Assembly (NCBI GenBank): GCA_965219565.1
Contig: OZ244780.1
Location: forward strand, 2,232,001-2,296,000
Origin: DAOUJI01 sp965219565
GTDB taxonomy: Bacteria; Chloroflexota; Dehalococcoidia; Lucifugimonadales; JAGWBF01
Direction: 5' to 3'
Length of the DNA: 64,000 nucleotides
The notes beneath the pieces are model-generated. The model saw nothing but the letters and a program-made list of their open reading frames with translations. It had not been told where the DNA came from and did not search any database. Positions 32,584 through 40,421 of the stretch are shown in pieces (positions within the stretch are counted from its first letter, which is position 1; each line of letters begins with the position of its first letter). The position numbers and the translations under genes were made by a program.

Positions 32584-35018
32584 ACGCCAACGTCAACCTA
32601 CAGGCCACCCAAGGCCCCGGAGCCCAAGACCCGGCGCTGGAGCTTCTGGAGTTTCCTCTTATACTCCGGCGGCTGGCCGACTCCACCACGTTCGAACCGG
32701 CCCGAGTCCTCGCCTTGTCGCTGACGCCCTCGTCGGATCCGACGGTTGTTTCCATAGCCCAGGAGGAGACAACAGAGGCGCGTCTGCTCCTTGAGCGAGG
32801 CTCGGAACCCGACCTATCCGGCGCCGTCGACGTGGGACAGGCTCTGGAGCGGGCAGCGCTCGGCGGAGTGCTGTCAGGCTCCGAGCTCAGGGACCTGGGC
32901 GCCACTCTCCGGGCGGGCCGCCAGGCGCGGTACAGCCTCCACAGGCAGCATGACGCACCCCGGCTCCGCGCAATGACCCAGGAGATGCCCGTTATGGAGG
33001 ACCTGGAGCGGGACATCGCCAAAACGGTCGGCTCATTGGGAGAGGTGTTGGACGGCGCCAGCCCCTTATTGGGAGAGTTGCGGCAACAGACCAGGGCCGC
33101 TCACCAGCGGCTGATGGACTCCATGGAACGGGCCAAGCGGCGTCTGGAACGCCAGGGAATCCTCCAGGAACCCATCATCACTCAGCGCAACAACCGCATG
33201 GTCCTGCTGGTAAAGACCGAGATGAAACACCGCTTGAACGGCATCGTCCACGACGTGTCCGACAGCGGCGCCACCCTGTTCATGGAGCCAATGGCGTCAG
33301 TGCCCCTGGGCAACCAGTGGCGTGAATTCCAACTGGCCCAAGAACGGGAAGAGGAGCGGATTCTAAGGACGCTGTCAATACAGGTGGAGTACTTTGCCGA
33401 CGACATTCAGCTCGCCTCGGACCTGCTGGCACGATTGGACCTTGCCCTCGCCAAGGGCCGCTACGCCATTCGGCTAAACGGGGCGCCGGTGACTCTGGCC
33501 GCTTCCAGTCAGGATGCACCTCATCTACTAAAACTGGTGGACGCCCGTCACCCGCTACTGGAGGGCGAGGTAGTCCCACTAACCGTCCAACTGGGAGAAC
33601 CCTGGTCTCTGCTGCTCATTACCGGCCCTAATGCCGGAGGCAAAACAGTGGCCCTGAAGACCATGGGGCTGCTCGTGCTCATGGCCCAAGTCGGGCTCCA
33701 GGTCCCGGCAAGAGAGGCCCAGGCGAGCATGTTCGACCGGGTATTCGTGGATATAGGGGACCAGCAGAGCATCCAGCGTTCACTGTCCACTTTCAGCTCC
33801 CACATAACCAATCTCAAGTCCATCATGGAGCAGGCGACTCCAAGCTCCCTTGTGCTTATCGACGAATTGGGTTCGAGCACAGACCCTGAGGAGGGCGCGG
33901 CTCTAGCAAAAGCCATTCTGCTCAGCTTCTTCGACAAAGGAGCAAGAGTTGTTGCCACCACGCACCAGCGGGATGTGGCCGCCTTCGTCCAGGAACACGA
34001 GGGCATGGCCAACGCATCGGTCGAACTGGACCCTCGGACCCTAGCCCCGACCTACAAGCTGACCGTGGGCCTGCCGGGAAGCAGCTACGCTCTGGCGATA
34101 GCGTCGCGACTGGGCTTGGAGGACGCGACGGTGGAGCAAGCCCGGAGCTTCTTGGGGCCCGTCCATCGTGAGACGGAAGGAATACTCAAGGAGTTGCACG
34201 AGGAACGGCGGCTTGCGGCACAGCTGGCCAAGGACGCCGAAAAAGCCCTCCACGAGGCCACTGAGAAACAGGCCCAATTGGACGAGAAGCTGGCCAATCT
34301 GCAAAACAGTGAAGCGACGATGTTAGAGGAGGCCCGCTTCCGGCTGCGGCGGCAGGCCGACGAAGTGGCCTCCAAGCTGCGAGGAGTGGAGAAGGCGTTG
34401 GAGAGGCGACTGGTGAATCCTCCCCCGCCCCTTCCCGCCGCAATCGATCCAACGGAGCCCGAAGCCGAACAGGTTCCGGAGTTCCAGGAAGCATCGAACA
34501 TAATCCAAGAGGTGCGGGCTGAGCTTGACGCTCCAAAGTGGGAGCCGCCGGTCACTCCCAGAGGCCATTGGATAGGCTCTCTCAAATCCGGCGACCGGGT
34601 GTACGTCAAAGGCGTGCCCCAGCCGGTGGAAGCGCTTAACTCTCCCGAAGGCGACACCATCGAAGTGCTGCTGGGCTCCATGAGGGCGAGGCTTCCCGTG
34701 CATCAGCTAGACAGGCCGGCGCAACCAAAGACTGGCCCGCTGGTCAGTGTCCGCTATTCCAGACCACAGCGCACAACGGTGGAGAGGGAACTCATCCTCC
34801 GTGGGATGCGAGTGGAGGAGGCCTCGGCTCGCATCGACGGCTTCCTGGACGACGCCACTCTGGCAGGCCTGTCCACGGTGCGAATACTGCACGGAGCTGG
34901 ATCCGGGGCCCTACGGTCGGCCATCAGGGAGCTCCTGGTAGGCCACCCGCTGGTCAAGTCCTTCGGGCCGGACTCGGAGCTCCGCACAGACTCGGTCACC
35001 GTGATCGAGCTTAACTAG
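32580..35018 (+). CDS. mutS2: endonuclease MutS2
   Basis: An 812-residue MutS-family ATPase lacking the mismatch-recognition domain. It has the lever/clamp helices, the Walker A ITGPNAGGKTVALKTMG (near residue 349), Walker B SLVLIDELGSSTDPEEGAAL, a long coiled coil, and a C-terminal Smr nuclease domain (LILRGMRVEEASARIDG, ILHGAGSGALRSAIRELL). MutS2 suppresses recombination in some bacteria and splits collided ribosomes in others. It starts at TTG 32580 inside the TTGA overlap. Confidence 0.95.
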   Translation: MNANVNLQATQGPGAQDPALELLEFPLILRRLADSTTFEPARVLALSLTPSSDPTVVSIAQEETTEARLLLERGSEPDLSGAVDVGQALERAALGGVLSGSELRDLGATLRAGRQARYSLHRQHDAPRLRAMTQEMPVMEDLERDIAKTVGSLGEVLDGASPLLGELRQQTRAAHQRLMDSMERAKRRLERQGILQEPIITQRNNRMVLLVKTEMKHRLNGIVHDVSDSGATLFMEPMASVPLGNQWREFQLAQEREEERILRTLSIQVEYFADDIQLASDLLARLDLALAKGRYAIRLNGAPVTLAASSQDAPHLLKLVDARHPLLEGEVVPLTVQLGEPWSLLLITGPNAGGKTVALKTMGLLVLMAQVGLQVPAREAQASMFDRVFVDIGDQQSIQRSLSTFSSHITNLKSIMEQATPSSLVLIDELGSSTDPEEGAALAKAILLSFFDKGARVVATTHQRDVAAFVQEHEGMANASVELDPRTLAPTYKLTVGLPGSSYALAIASRLGLEDATVEQARSFLGPVHRETEGILKELHEERRLAAQLAKDAEKALHEATEKQAQLDEKLANLQNSEATMLEEARFRLRRQADEVASKLRGVEKALERRLVNPPPPLPAAIDPTEPEAEQVPEFQEASNIIQEVRAELDAPKWEPPVTPRGHWIGSLKSGDRVYVKGVPQPVEALNSPEGDTIEVLLGSMRARLPVHQLDRPAQPKTGPLVSVRYSRPQRTTVERELILRGMRVEEASARIDGFLDDATLAGLSTVRILHGAGSGALRSAIRELLVGHPLVKSFGPDSELRTDSVTVIELN

Positions 35019-35964
35019 CCGTCGACGAGGGCAAAGGACCGCTGACGTGCTGTATGAACTCCAGCCAGTTGCCGTCAGGGTCCCTGGCGTAAGCGGCCTT
35101 TATAACCATCTCGCCCCGTTCCAGTGTCACGGGGTCCGTGAGGAAATCGAGTCCCTTCGGAGCCATTGTCGAGGCGAACTCGTCGACGTCGTCGACGAAG
35201 AAGCACAGATGGGTGGCGCCCAGAGTGTGCCGGTCCAGATGCCTGTCGTCCCCTTCGGGATATAGGTACTGAATCAGCTCAATCTGGTGGCCGGGATGGT
35301 CTGGGCTGATGGAGAAGAACGCCGCCAGCAGGTGCGCTCCCTGAATGCCCGACGAACTGAGACCTTCGGCCGGGCCGTTGTCCACGCGCCGCACAAGGTT
35401 GAGCCCCATGCTGTCCCTGTAGAACTTCACCGACTCCTCTATGTCCTTTACCACGAAACCGGTGTGGAAGAATGCGGCCAGCGGCCCGCCTTCAGGAGGC
35501 GGGTCCGTTTCCCATTGGATGACGGGTTCGATGAACTCCAGCCAGTTGCCGTCCGGGTCCTGAGAATAGACTATCTTACGGACCACCTTACCGTTGTCGT
35601 CGGTACGGTGGTTGACCGTGCCGGGGAATGTCAGTCCCTTCTGGGACATCTCCGTAACGTACCCGTCCACGTCCTTGGTGAAGAATGCCACGTGGGTTGC
35701 TCCCTGGTCGTTGGGCCTGAATCCACCGTCTTCCGGGCTTTCGGGGTCAATGTATTGGATAAGCTCCAGGTTATGTCCGTTGCCCAGGCTGAGAAAGGCC
35801 ACTTTCAGGTGAGTGTGGTCGAATCCCAGCGGGCTGGGCCTGCCGGGGCCCGATTCGCTCTCTCCGTGCCGGAGAAGTTGAAGCCCCATCGTGTCCCTGT
35901 AATAGGCCATCGATTTGTCCAAGTCCGCCACTACGAAACCGGTGTGGTAGAAGTCCTTTACCAT
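35011..35964 (-). CDS. two-domain VOC-family protein
   Basis: A 317-residue protein made of two tandem VOC domains with strong internal similarity: FYHTGFVVADLDKSMAYYRD and HTHLKVAFL in the first, FFHTGFVVKDIEESVKFYRD and GAHLLAAFFS in the second, each ending in a DPDGNWLEFI strand. Such duplication makes a complete VOC active site within one chain, as in extradiol dioxygenases. ATG 35964 follows AGGAGG. It is convergent with mutS2 with an eight-base overlap. Confidence 0.9.
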   Translation of the reverse strand: MVKDFYHTGFVVADLDKSMAYYRDTMGLQLLRHGESESGPGRPSPLGFDHTHLKVAFLSLGNGHNLELIQYIDPESPEDGGFRPNDQGATHVAFFTKDVDGYVTEMSQKGLTFPGTVNHRTDDNGKVVRKIVYSQDPDGNWLEFIEPVIQWETDPPPEGGPLAAFFHTGFVVKDIEESVKFYRDSMGLNLVRRVDNGPAEGLSSSGIQGAHLLAAFFSISPDHPGHQIELIQYLYPEGDDRHLDRHTLGATHLCFFVDDVDEFASTMAPKGLDFLTDPVTLERGEMVIKAAYARDPDGNWLEFIQHVSGPLPSSTAS

Positions 35965-36009
35965 GTTTCCTCCTTATTCATTTTGTTTGCGCGCCAAAGC
36001 TGGATCATC

Positions 36010-36048
36010 CCCCCTCTCCCTTTACGGGAGAGGGTTGGGGTGAGGGTG
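36010..36048. repeat. dispersed palindromic repeat (CCCTCTCCC/GGGAGAGGG)
   Basis: CCCTCTCCC TTTAC GGGAGAGGG followed by TTGGGGTGAGGGT, the fullest form of the intergenic repeat family. It lies between the double VOC and enoyl-CoA hydratase genes. Confidence 0.8.
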
Positions 36049-36064
36049 AAACTAGGGAAGCGCA

Positions 36065-36883
36065 TCATTCTCCCCAGTATTCCGGCGCCCGTTTCTCGAT
36101 GAACGCCCGCACGCCCTCTTGGAAGTCGTGGGTCAAGCCGCTGGCGCCCAGCATCTCCGCCTCCTCCTTCAGTTGGACGTGCAAGTCTTGGGTCCAGGAA
36201 CGGTCAATCAGGCCCTTGACCCGCCCGTAGGCCGCAGTCGGGCCGGACGCAAGCTGCCGAGCAATTTCCATCGTGTGTTCACCTAGTTTGTCCGGGGCAC
36301 ACACCCGATTGAACAGCCCCGCCTCGAGGCACGCCTGTGCGCTCATCGGCTGCTTCATCAGATAGATTTCCATGGCCTTTGCCTGGCCCACGAGCCGCGG
36401 CAGGTAGTAGGTGGAGCCGCTGTCAGCCGTGGCCCCAATGTTGGCGAAGGCCAGGAAGAACCGCGCCTCCTCGGAGGCGATCCGGAAGTCGCACGCCAAC
36501 GCAATGGCGGCTCCTGCTCCGGCGGCGACGCCATTCACCGATGCTACAACAGGCTTGGGCAGGCTGCGGATCCTTTCTATGACCTTGGTGTGAATCCGGT
36601 CAGCGATGGCGTGCACCCTTGCCGAGAACTCTTCCTCACCCAGCTCCAGCCAGGAGTAGAACTCGCGGAGGTCTGCCCCGGAGCAGAAAGCGTTCCCTGA
36701 GCCAGTCAAGACCACTGCACGGACCCCGCCAGAGCGACATTCCGCCAGTGCGTCCGCAAGCTCTGAGATGGTCTCATTGGTCAGCGCGTTGCGAGCTTCC
36801 GGCGCGTTAAGCGTGATCACTGCCACGCCTCCATCAGTTGTCAACGAGACCTTCTCCGACAATGCCGCCTCCAGCAAAACCAC
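36065..36883 (-). CDS. enoyl-CoA hydratase/isomerase family protein
   Basis: A 272-residue crotonase-fold protein with the oxyanion strands GSGNAFCSGADLREFYSWL and SVNGVAAGAGAAIALACDFRIA and the ANIGATADSGSTYYLPRLVG segment. The end (GVRAFIEKRAPEYWG) is typical of the family. ATG 36883 is used. It belongs to acyl-CoA oxidation with the similar gene at 12.4 kb and the CaiB transferase at 40.4 kb. Confidence 0.92.
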   Translation of the reverse strand: MVLLEAALSEKVSLTTDGGVAVITLNAPEARNALTNETISELADALAECRSGGVRAVVLTGSGNAFCSGADLREFYSWLELGEEEFSARVHAIADRIHTKVIERIRSLPKPVVASVNGVAAGAGAAIALACDFRIASEEARFFLAFANIGATADSGSTYYLPRLVGQAKAMEIYLMKQPMSAQACLEAGLFNRVCAPDKLGEHTMEIARQLASGPTAAYGRVKGLIDRSWTQDLHVQLKEEAEMLGASGLTHDFQEGVRAFIEKRAPEYWGE

Positions 36884-37001
36884 GGGTATAGTAGCATCAA
36901 TGTCTAGGGAAGCATATACAAGACAACACTGTAGAAGGGTTCACGGGAGGGCCTGTCTGTAAAGGGTCTAGAGACTGAATGCTGTCAGGTTGGGGAAATG
37001 A

Positions 37002-37343
37002 TTAAGTCTCGGAGAGTTCGACTTCCTTTTCGAGGGCGCCCTTAATCCAACTGTTGATGCTGACGCCATTTCTAGCGGCGGAAACGGCCACTCGCTGATG
37101 AAGGTCCGCTCCCAAACGCAAATTCAGATGGCCTGAGAACGGGCGGTGAGGCCCCACCCCATCCTCTTTACACCAGGCCAGATAGTCTTCTATGGATATT
37201 CGGAACTCGCGCTTTAGACCCTCTACGTCGGCCGCCTCGAATGTCGCTATCGGGTAGGGGCCGGCGTTGACAACCTCACCATGAAGCAACTCCACGGAGC
37301 TGTCGTAAATAATTTTGGCAATGTAGCCCTTATATTCCATCAT
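37002..37343 (-). CDS. HicB-family antitoxin
   Basis: A 113-residue protein with the HicB core YKGYIAKIIYDSSVELLHGEV and ATFEAADVEGLKREFRISIEDYL, followed by a ribbon-helix-helix-like tail (FSGHLNLRLGADLHQRVAVSAARNGVSIN) for operator binding. ATG 37343 overlaps the stop of the HicA-like gene as ATGA, giving toxin-first order as in hicAB. Confidence 0.88.
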   Translation of the reverse strand: MMEYKGYIAKIIYDSSVELLHGEVVNAGPYPIATFEAADVEGLKREFRISIEDYLAWCKEDGVGPHRPFSGHLNLRLGADLHQRVAVSAARNGVSINSWIKGALEKEVELSET

Positions 37344-37606
37344 GGGGTTACTCCTATGCTGTCGAGGAACTTGGCGATTGCACGGGCTGTAGCCTGGCCT
37401 ACATTAGGGCTAGGATGGGGCCTATGGACACTCATCCGTTCCCCTTCCTTCTTCAAACCAACTCGGGAGCCTTCCCTCTCCGAGATTTCAACGCCAACTG
37501 CTGTCAGCAAAGCCACTACTTCCACCCATCTGATATCTGCGGGAGTGGGTCGTGAAAAGACACGCCTTAGGGTCCGTTGATGCCTCGTTCTGATAGATGT
37601 ATGGTA
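37340..37606 (-). CDS. HicA-like toxin, start codon unclear
   Basis: The clear part starts at GTG 37525 (61 residues) with VEVVALLTAVGVEISEREGSR and HRPHPSPN, a HicA-like dsRBD fold. The same frame is open back to 37606 and continues RTLRRVFSRPTPADIRW, which matches the family's usual N-terminus. No ATG, GTG or TTG occurs in that stretch, and the stop at 37607-37609 closes it. The start is either a rare codon or has been lost by mutation, which would inactivate the toxin while keeping the antitoxin. Confidence 0.7.
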   Translation of the reverse strand, partial: YHTSIRTRHQRTLRRVFSRPTPADIRWVEVVALLTAVGVEISEREGSRVGLKKEGERMSVHRPHPSPNVGQATARAIAKFLDSIGVTP

Positions 37607-37660
37607 CTAGAGTACAGTACTGTAATCAAGAAACTAAGTGCATTCGTAGCTCGCCCCGTC

Positions 37661-37669
37661 TGGTACAAT
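37661..37669 (+). promoter_or_regulatory. extended -10 promoter of S1C protease
   Basis: TGG-TACAAT, an extended -10 element 44 bases before the TTG start. The 13-mer GTCTGGTACAATT recurs exactly before the SnoaL-like gene at 39.9 kb. Confidence 0.45.
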
Positions 37670-37712
37670 TCATTCTTGGAATACCGACACTGGCCCGGTA
37701 AGGATAGACACG

Positions 37713-39329
37713 TTGAAGTTCAACTACCTGCTCTCGGCCATCGCGGCGGTACCGGCAATCCTGGGCGGGATGGCTTGCGGAGCGACAGATACGCCCGTGC
37801 CCATCGATCCCACCCCAACGAACACCCCGTCACCCGTCGTTGAGGCCCCAACGGATAGTCCGCCATCCGTCGTTAGCACCCCAGTACCACGTTCGGAAGT
37901 TGGGACAATCTTCAAGAACCCGTTGTCTTCGGGCTTGTCCGTTGCAGACGTAACCGAGAACGCTCTGCCCAGCGTAGTACAGGTCGTTACAGGTTCCGGT
38001 TCCGGAACGGGTTTCATCGTAAACGAAAGCGGGCTGGTCGTGACAAACAAGCACGTGGTCCAAGGGTACAACCGGGTCACGCTCCGCATGGCGGCGGGAA
38101 ATCAGTACCAAGGCGCCGTAGTACGACGGGATCCTAACCTCGACTTAGCCTATATCGAAATAGACTCCGAGCAGTCTTTCACCCCCATCGCCATTGGCGA
38201 CTCTGACAAAATCCGTGTTGGCGAGGAAGTTATAGTCATCGGTTTTCCCTTGGGCAAGGCTCTGGGACTGGAGCCAACGGTCAGCGTCGGAATCATCTCG
38301 GCCAAGCGAGCTGACAGCTTGCAAACGGACGCAGCGCTGAATCCGGGAAACAGCGGAGGGCCGCTGCTGGACATGTTCGGCCAAGTTGCAGGGGTGGTTG
38401 TTTCCAGAATAGACGCCGACAACACCGGGCGGGCGGTCTCCGGCATCGGTTTCGCCATTCCAATCAACGCAGTGAAACAGGGACTTGGCAGGCAAGTTTC
38501 CCCGTCCGGCAAGGCACTGCCAACGCCGACTCTGACACCTTTCCCGACCATTGCGTCTCCCCCCAATGTCGAAGCAACCAAAGCCGCAATTGACGCCATA
38601 GAGGCCCACAAGCGTGAGGTCGAGCAGGCCACCCGCACCGCCGTTGAAGCCCAGCAAGAAGCTGAGCAGTACGCTAAATCATTGGAAGCCACCCGCATCG
38701 CCCTGCGGCCCACTCCTACGCCCACACCGCTGCCAACGGCTACACCTTTGCCCACAGCGACTCCTTTGCCCACAGCCACGCCGACCCCAACGCCAACACC
38801 TACTCCGGAACCTACACCTACTCCCACACCCACCCCAACGCCGCATCCGGCGACGTTCTGCGACGAATGGGAAACTCTTGTATTGGAATGGATAAAGCAG
38901 GGCAACGTTTACCGTAACCATTTATCTACCGGTGACCTCTACACAGAAGTCAACCCTAGGGTACCTGACCACCCACAACTGCCTGCTCGGTTGGCACATG
39001 ACCATTGTATAACTACTTTCCCGACCGGCATACTTGGCCCGACGGGTATCGGGGGTTTCGCATATAACTTAAGAAGGGAGGTCGGCGATGGAACAGACCA
39101 ACTTCTGCCTGGCACTTACGAATACCGGAGGGAGGGCGATAACCGTGTAAAAGGTTTTTCTGGTGATGGTTGCGAACTCGATATCAACATCAACGAATCG
39201 GAGCTTACCGCGAAAAAAGTGGAAATGCCGGAGGGTGAGCCGTTCACTTTCCAATTTTTCCAGTACCACGGGGTAGTCGGCTTCGGTATCTTCTGCGAAG
39301 GTGGTGCCCTCTACCGCATCGGAGACTAG
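37713..39329 (+). CDS. secreted trypsin-like (S1C/HtrA-type) serine protease with Pro/Thr linker
   Basis: A 538-residue exported protease. A signal peptide ends at a possible lipobox (GGMAC). The catalytic triad is visible: His in VVTNKHVVQG (H114), Asp in LDLAYIEID, and Ser in LNPGNSGGPLLD (S214). A helical linker follows, then a Thr/Pro repeat of about 50 residues, then a C-terminal domain of about 150 residues with two Cys that is not recognised. No PDZ domain is seen, so it differs from DegP. It starts at TTG 37713. Confidence 0.87.
   Translation: MKFNYLLSAIAAVPAILGGMACGATDTPVPIDPTPTNTPSPVVEAPTDSPPSVVSTPVPRSEVGTIFKNPLSSGLSVADVTENALPSVVQVVTGSGSGTGFIVNESGLVVTNKHVVQGYNRVTLRMAAGNQYQGAVVRRDPNLDLAYIEIDSEQSFTPIAIGDSDKIRVGEEVIVIGFPLGKALGLEPTVSVGIISAKRADSLQTDAALNPGNSGGPLLDMFGQVAGVVVSRIDADNTGRAVSGIGFAIPINAVKQGLGRQVSPSGKALPTPTLTPFPTIASPPNVEATKAAIDAIEAHKREVEQATRTAVEAQQEAEQYAKSLEATRIALRPTPTPTPLPTATPLPTATPLPTATPTPTPTPTPEPTPTPTPTPTPHPATFCDEWETLVLEWIKQGNVYRNHLSTGDLYTEVNPRVPDHPQLPARLAHDHCITTFPTGILGPTGIGGFAYNLRREVGDGTDQLLPGTYEYRREGDNRVKGFSGDGCELDININESELTAKKVEMPEGEPFTFQFFQYHGVVGFGIFCEGGALYRIGD
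38706..38852 (+). repeat. Thr/Pro-coding tandem repeat
   Basis: A low-complexity run of ACNCCN units (for example CCAACGCCAACACC) coding PTPTPLPTATP-type sequence within the protease gene. Likely a cell-surface spacer and prone to length change. Confidence 0.8.
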
Positions 39330-39343
39330 GGTGTAGGGCCACA

Positions 39344-39814
39344 CTAACGCACCACATCCGCATCGTATTGTTTGACCTCCCGCTCAAAGAACTGAACTTC
39401 TTGCGCCCGGCGTTTACAAATGCGCGCCTTCCTCTCTGTGAATACTTTGTCCCGCAAGGCAATGAACTCAGGCACGGTCCATGTGCCCCCGGCCGCCTTG
39501 AGTTGTTGCCGATCGATAGTGTACTTGTTATCGAATCCTTTGCATCCGTAGCACGCTAACACCGCATTGGTGAAGGAGTGAGACCACTCATCGGGAATAC
39601 CCAACTGTCTACATTGACTAACAGGAATGACCCAACCTGCGTTCAGCAATAGCCAATGGTAATATTCGTCTACAAGGCTGACATCGCAGTAGACACATCT
39701 ATACTGTTTCGCGTTTTCCATCAGCCACAGACCTTCCTTGTGCCTAGAATCCGAATCGCCCTTTTTCTCAAGAATCGTGCGTCCCCCTTCTGGGTAGTCA
39801 TCGAATGGTTCCAC
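39344..39814 (-). CDS. HNH-nuclease-like zinc protein
   Basis: A protein of about 156 residues. CVYCD at the start and CYGCKGFDNKY later form two CxxC pairs, as in HNH endonucleases with a structural zinc. The stretch between them reads LLNAGWVIPVSQCRQLG, where active relatives have a DH-(V/I)-(V/I)-P motif, so the first catalytic His is missing. GTG 39814 after GGAGG is preferred to TTG 39829, because the latter begins inside the ribosome binding site. It may be an inactive or diverged HNH protein. Confidence 0.6.
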   Translation of the reverse strand: MEPFDDYPEGGRTILEKKGDSDSRHKEGLWLMENAKQYRCVYCDVSLVDEYYHWLLLNAGWVIPVSQCRQLGIPDEWSHSFTNAVLACYGCKGFDNKYTIDRQQLKAAGGTWTVPEFIALRDKVFTERKARICKRRAQEVQFFEREVKQYDADVVR

Positions 39815-39932
39815 CGTAGTCACCTCCAAACAATGTTTTTGTCAGTAAATCATGTCATCGTACATCTGCCAAGAGCTACTCTCCCCCTAGAGTATCGGGC
39901 CACCTCCACTCATCTCCCCACAAGCCAGCGTC

Positions 39933-39941
39933 TGGTACAAT
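39933..39941 (+). promoter_or_regulatory. extended -10 promoter of SnoaL-like gene
   Basis: TGG-TACAAT, identical in a 13-base context to the element at 37.66 kb, 38 bases before the ATG at 39979. Confidence 0.45.
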
Positions 39942-39978
39942 TAGGCGCTGGGGCAGCGACTATGTCAGGAGGGCTGCT

Positions 39979-40368
39979 ATGACCTCGGACCACCCCGAGG
40001 CTCAGGCTGTACTGGAAGCCAACCAACGCTTCTACGACGCCTTCGGAAGCCTGGACATCGACGAGATGGACCAGGTTTGGGAACATTCGGACCGGGTGCT
40101 GTGCACCCACCCAGGCTGGCCCGTGCTCCTGGGGTGGGAGCGGGTGCGCCAAAGCTGGGCCAATATCTTCAACAACACGTCCTTGATGCACTTTAACGTC
40201 ACCAACCCCACGGTGGTCATCGAAGGCAACGCAGCCTGGGTGAACTGCATCGAGAACATTAGCAGTGTAGTGGACGCCCGCGCATCCAACTTCGGCGTTC
40301 AGGCAACCAACATATTCGCCCGCGGACCGGACGGCTGGCGGATGGTCCACCACCACACATCCGGCTAA
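39979..40368 (+). CDS. SnoaL-like / NTF2-fold protein
   Basis: A 129-residue protein of the NTF2-like (DUF4440/SnoaL) group: VLEANQRFYDAFGSLDIDEMDQVW, HPGWPVLLGWERVRQSW, VEGNAAWVNCIENI-type strand, and ARGPDGWRMVHHHTSG at the end. Such proteins are small enzymes or ligand-binding subunits, often isomerases or hydrolases. ATG 39979 follows AGGAGGG. No operon partner is evident; the CaiB gene is convergent. Confidence 0.88.
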   Translation: MTSDHPEAQAVLEANQRFYDAFGSLDIDEMDQVWEHSDRVLCTHPGWPVLLGWERVRQSWANIFNNTSLMHFNVTNPTVVIEGNAAWVNCIENISSVVDARASNFGVQATNIFARGPDGWRMVHHHTSG

Positions 40369-40375
40369 GTACGCC

Positions 40376-40412
40376 ACCCCCATCTCAATCTTCCCCCAGA
40401 GGGGGAAGAGGT
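40376..40412. repeat. dispersed palindromic repeat
   Basis: CTTCCCCCAGAGGGGGAAG core with flanks similar to the copies at 14.1 and 46.3 kb, in the convergent gap between the SnoaL-like and CaiB genes where it could act as a bidirectional terminator. Confidence 0.65.
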
Positions 40413-40421
40413 CAATTCAAT

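Noticed and set aside
38706..38852. Short regular repeats resembling a CRISPR array
   Set aside because: They are in-frame Thr/Pro codons inside a protease gene, with no spacers or cas genes.
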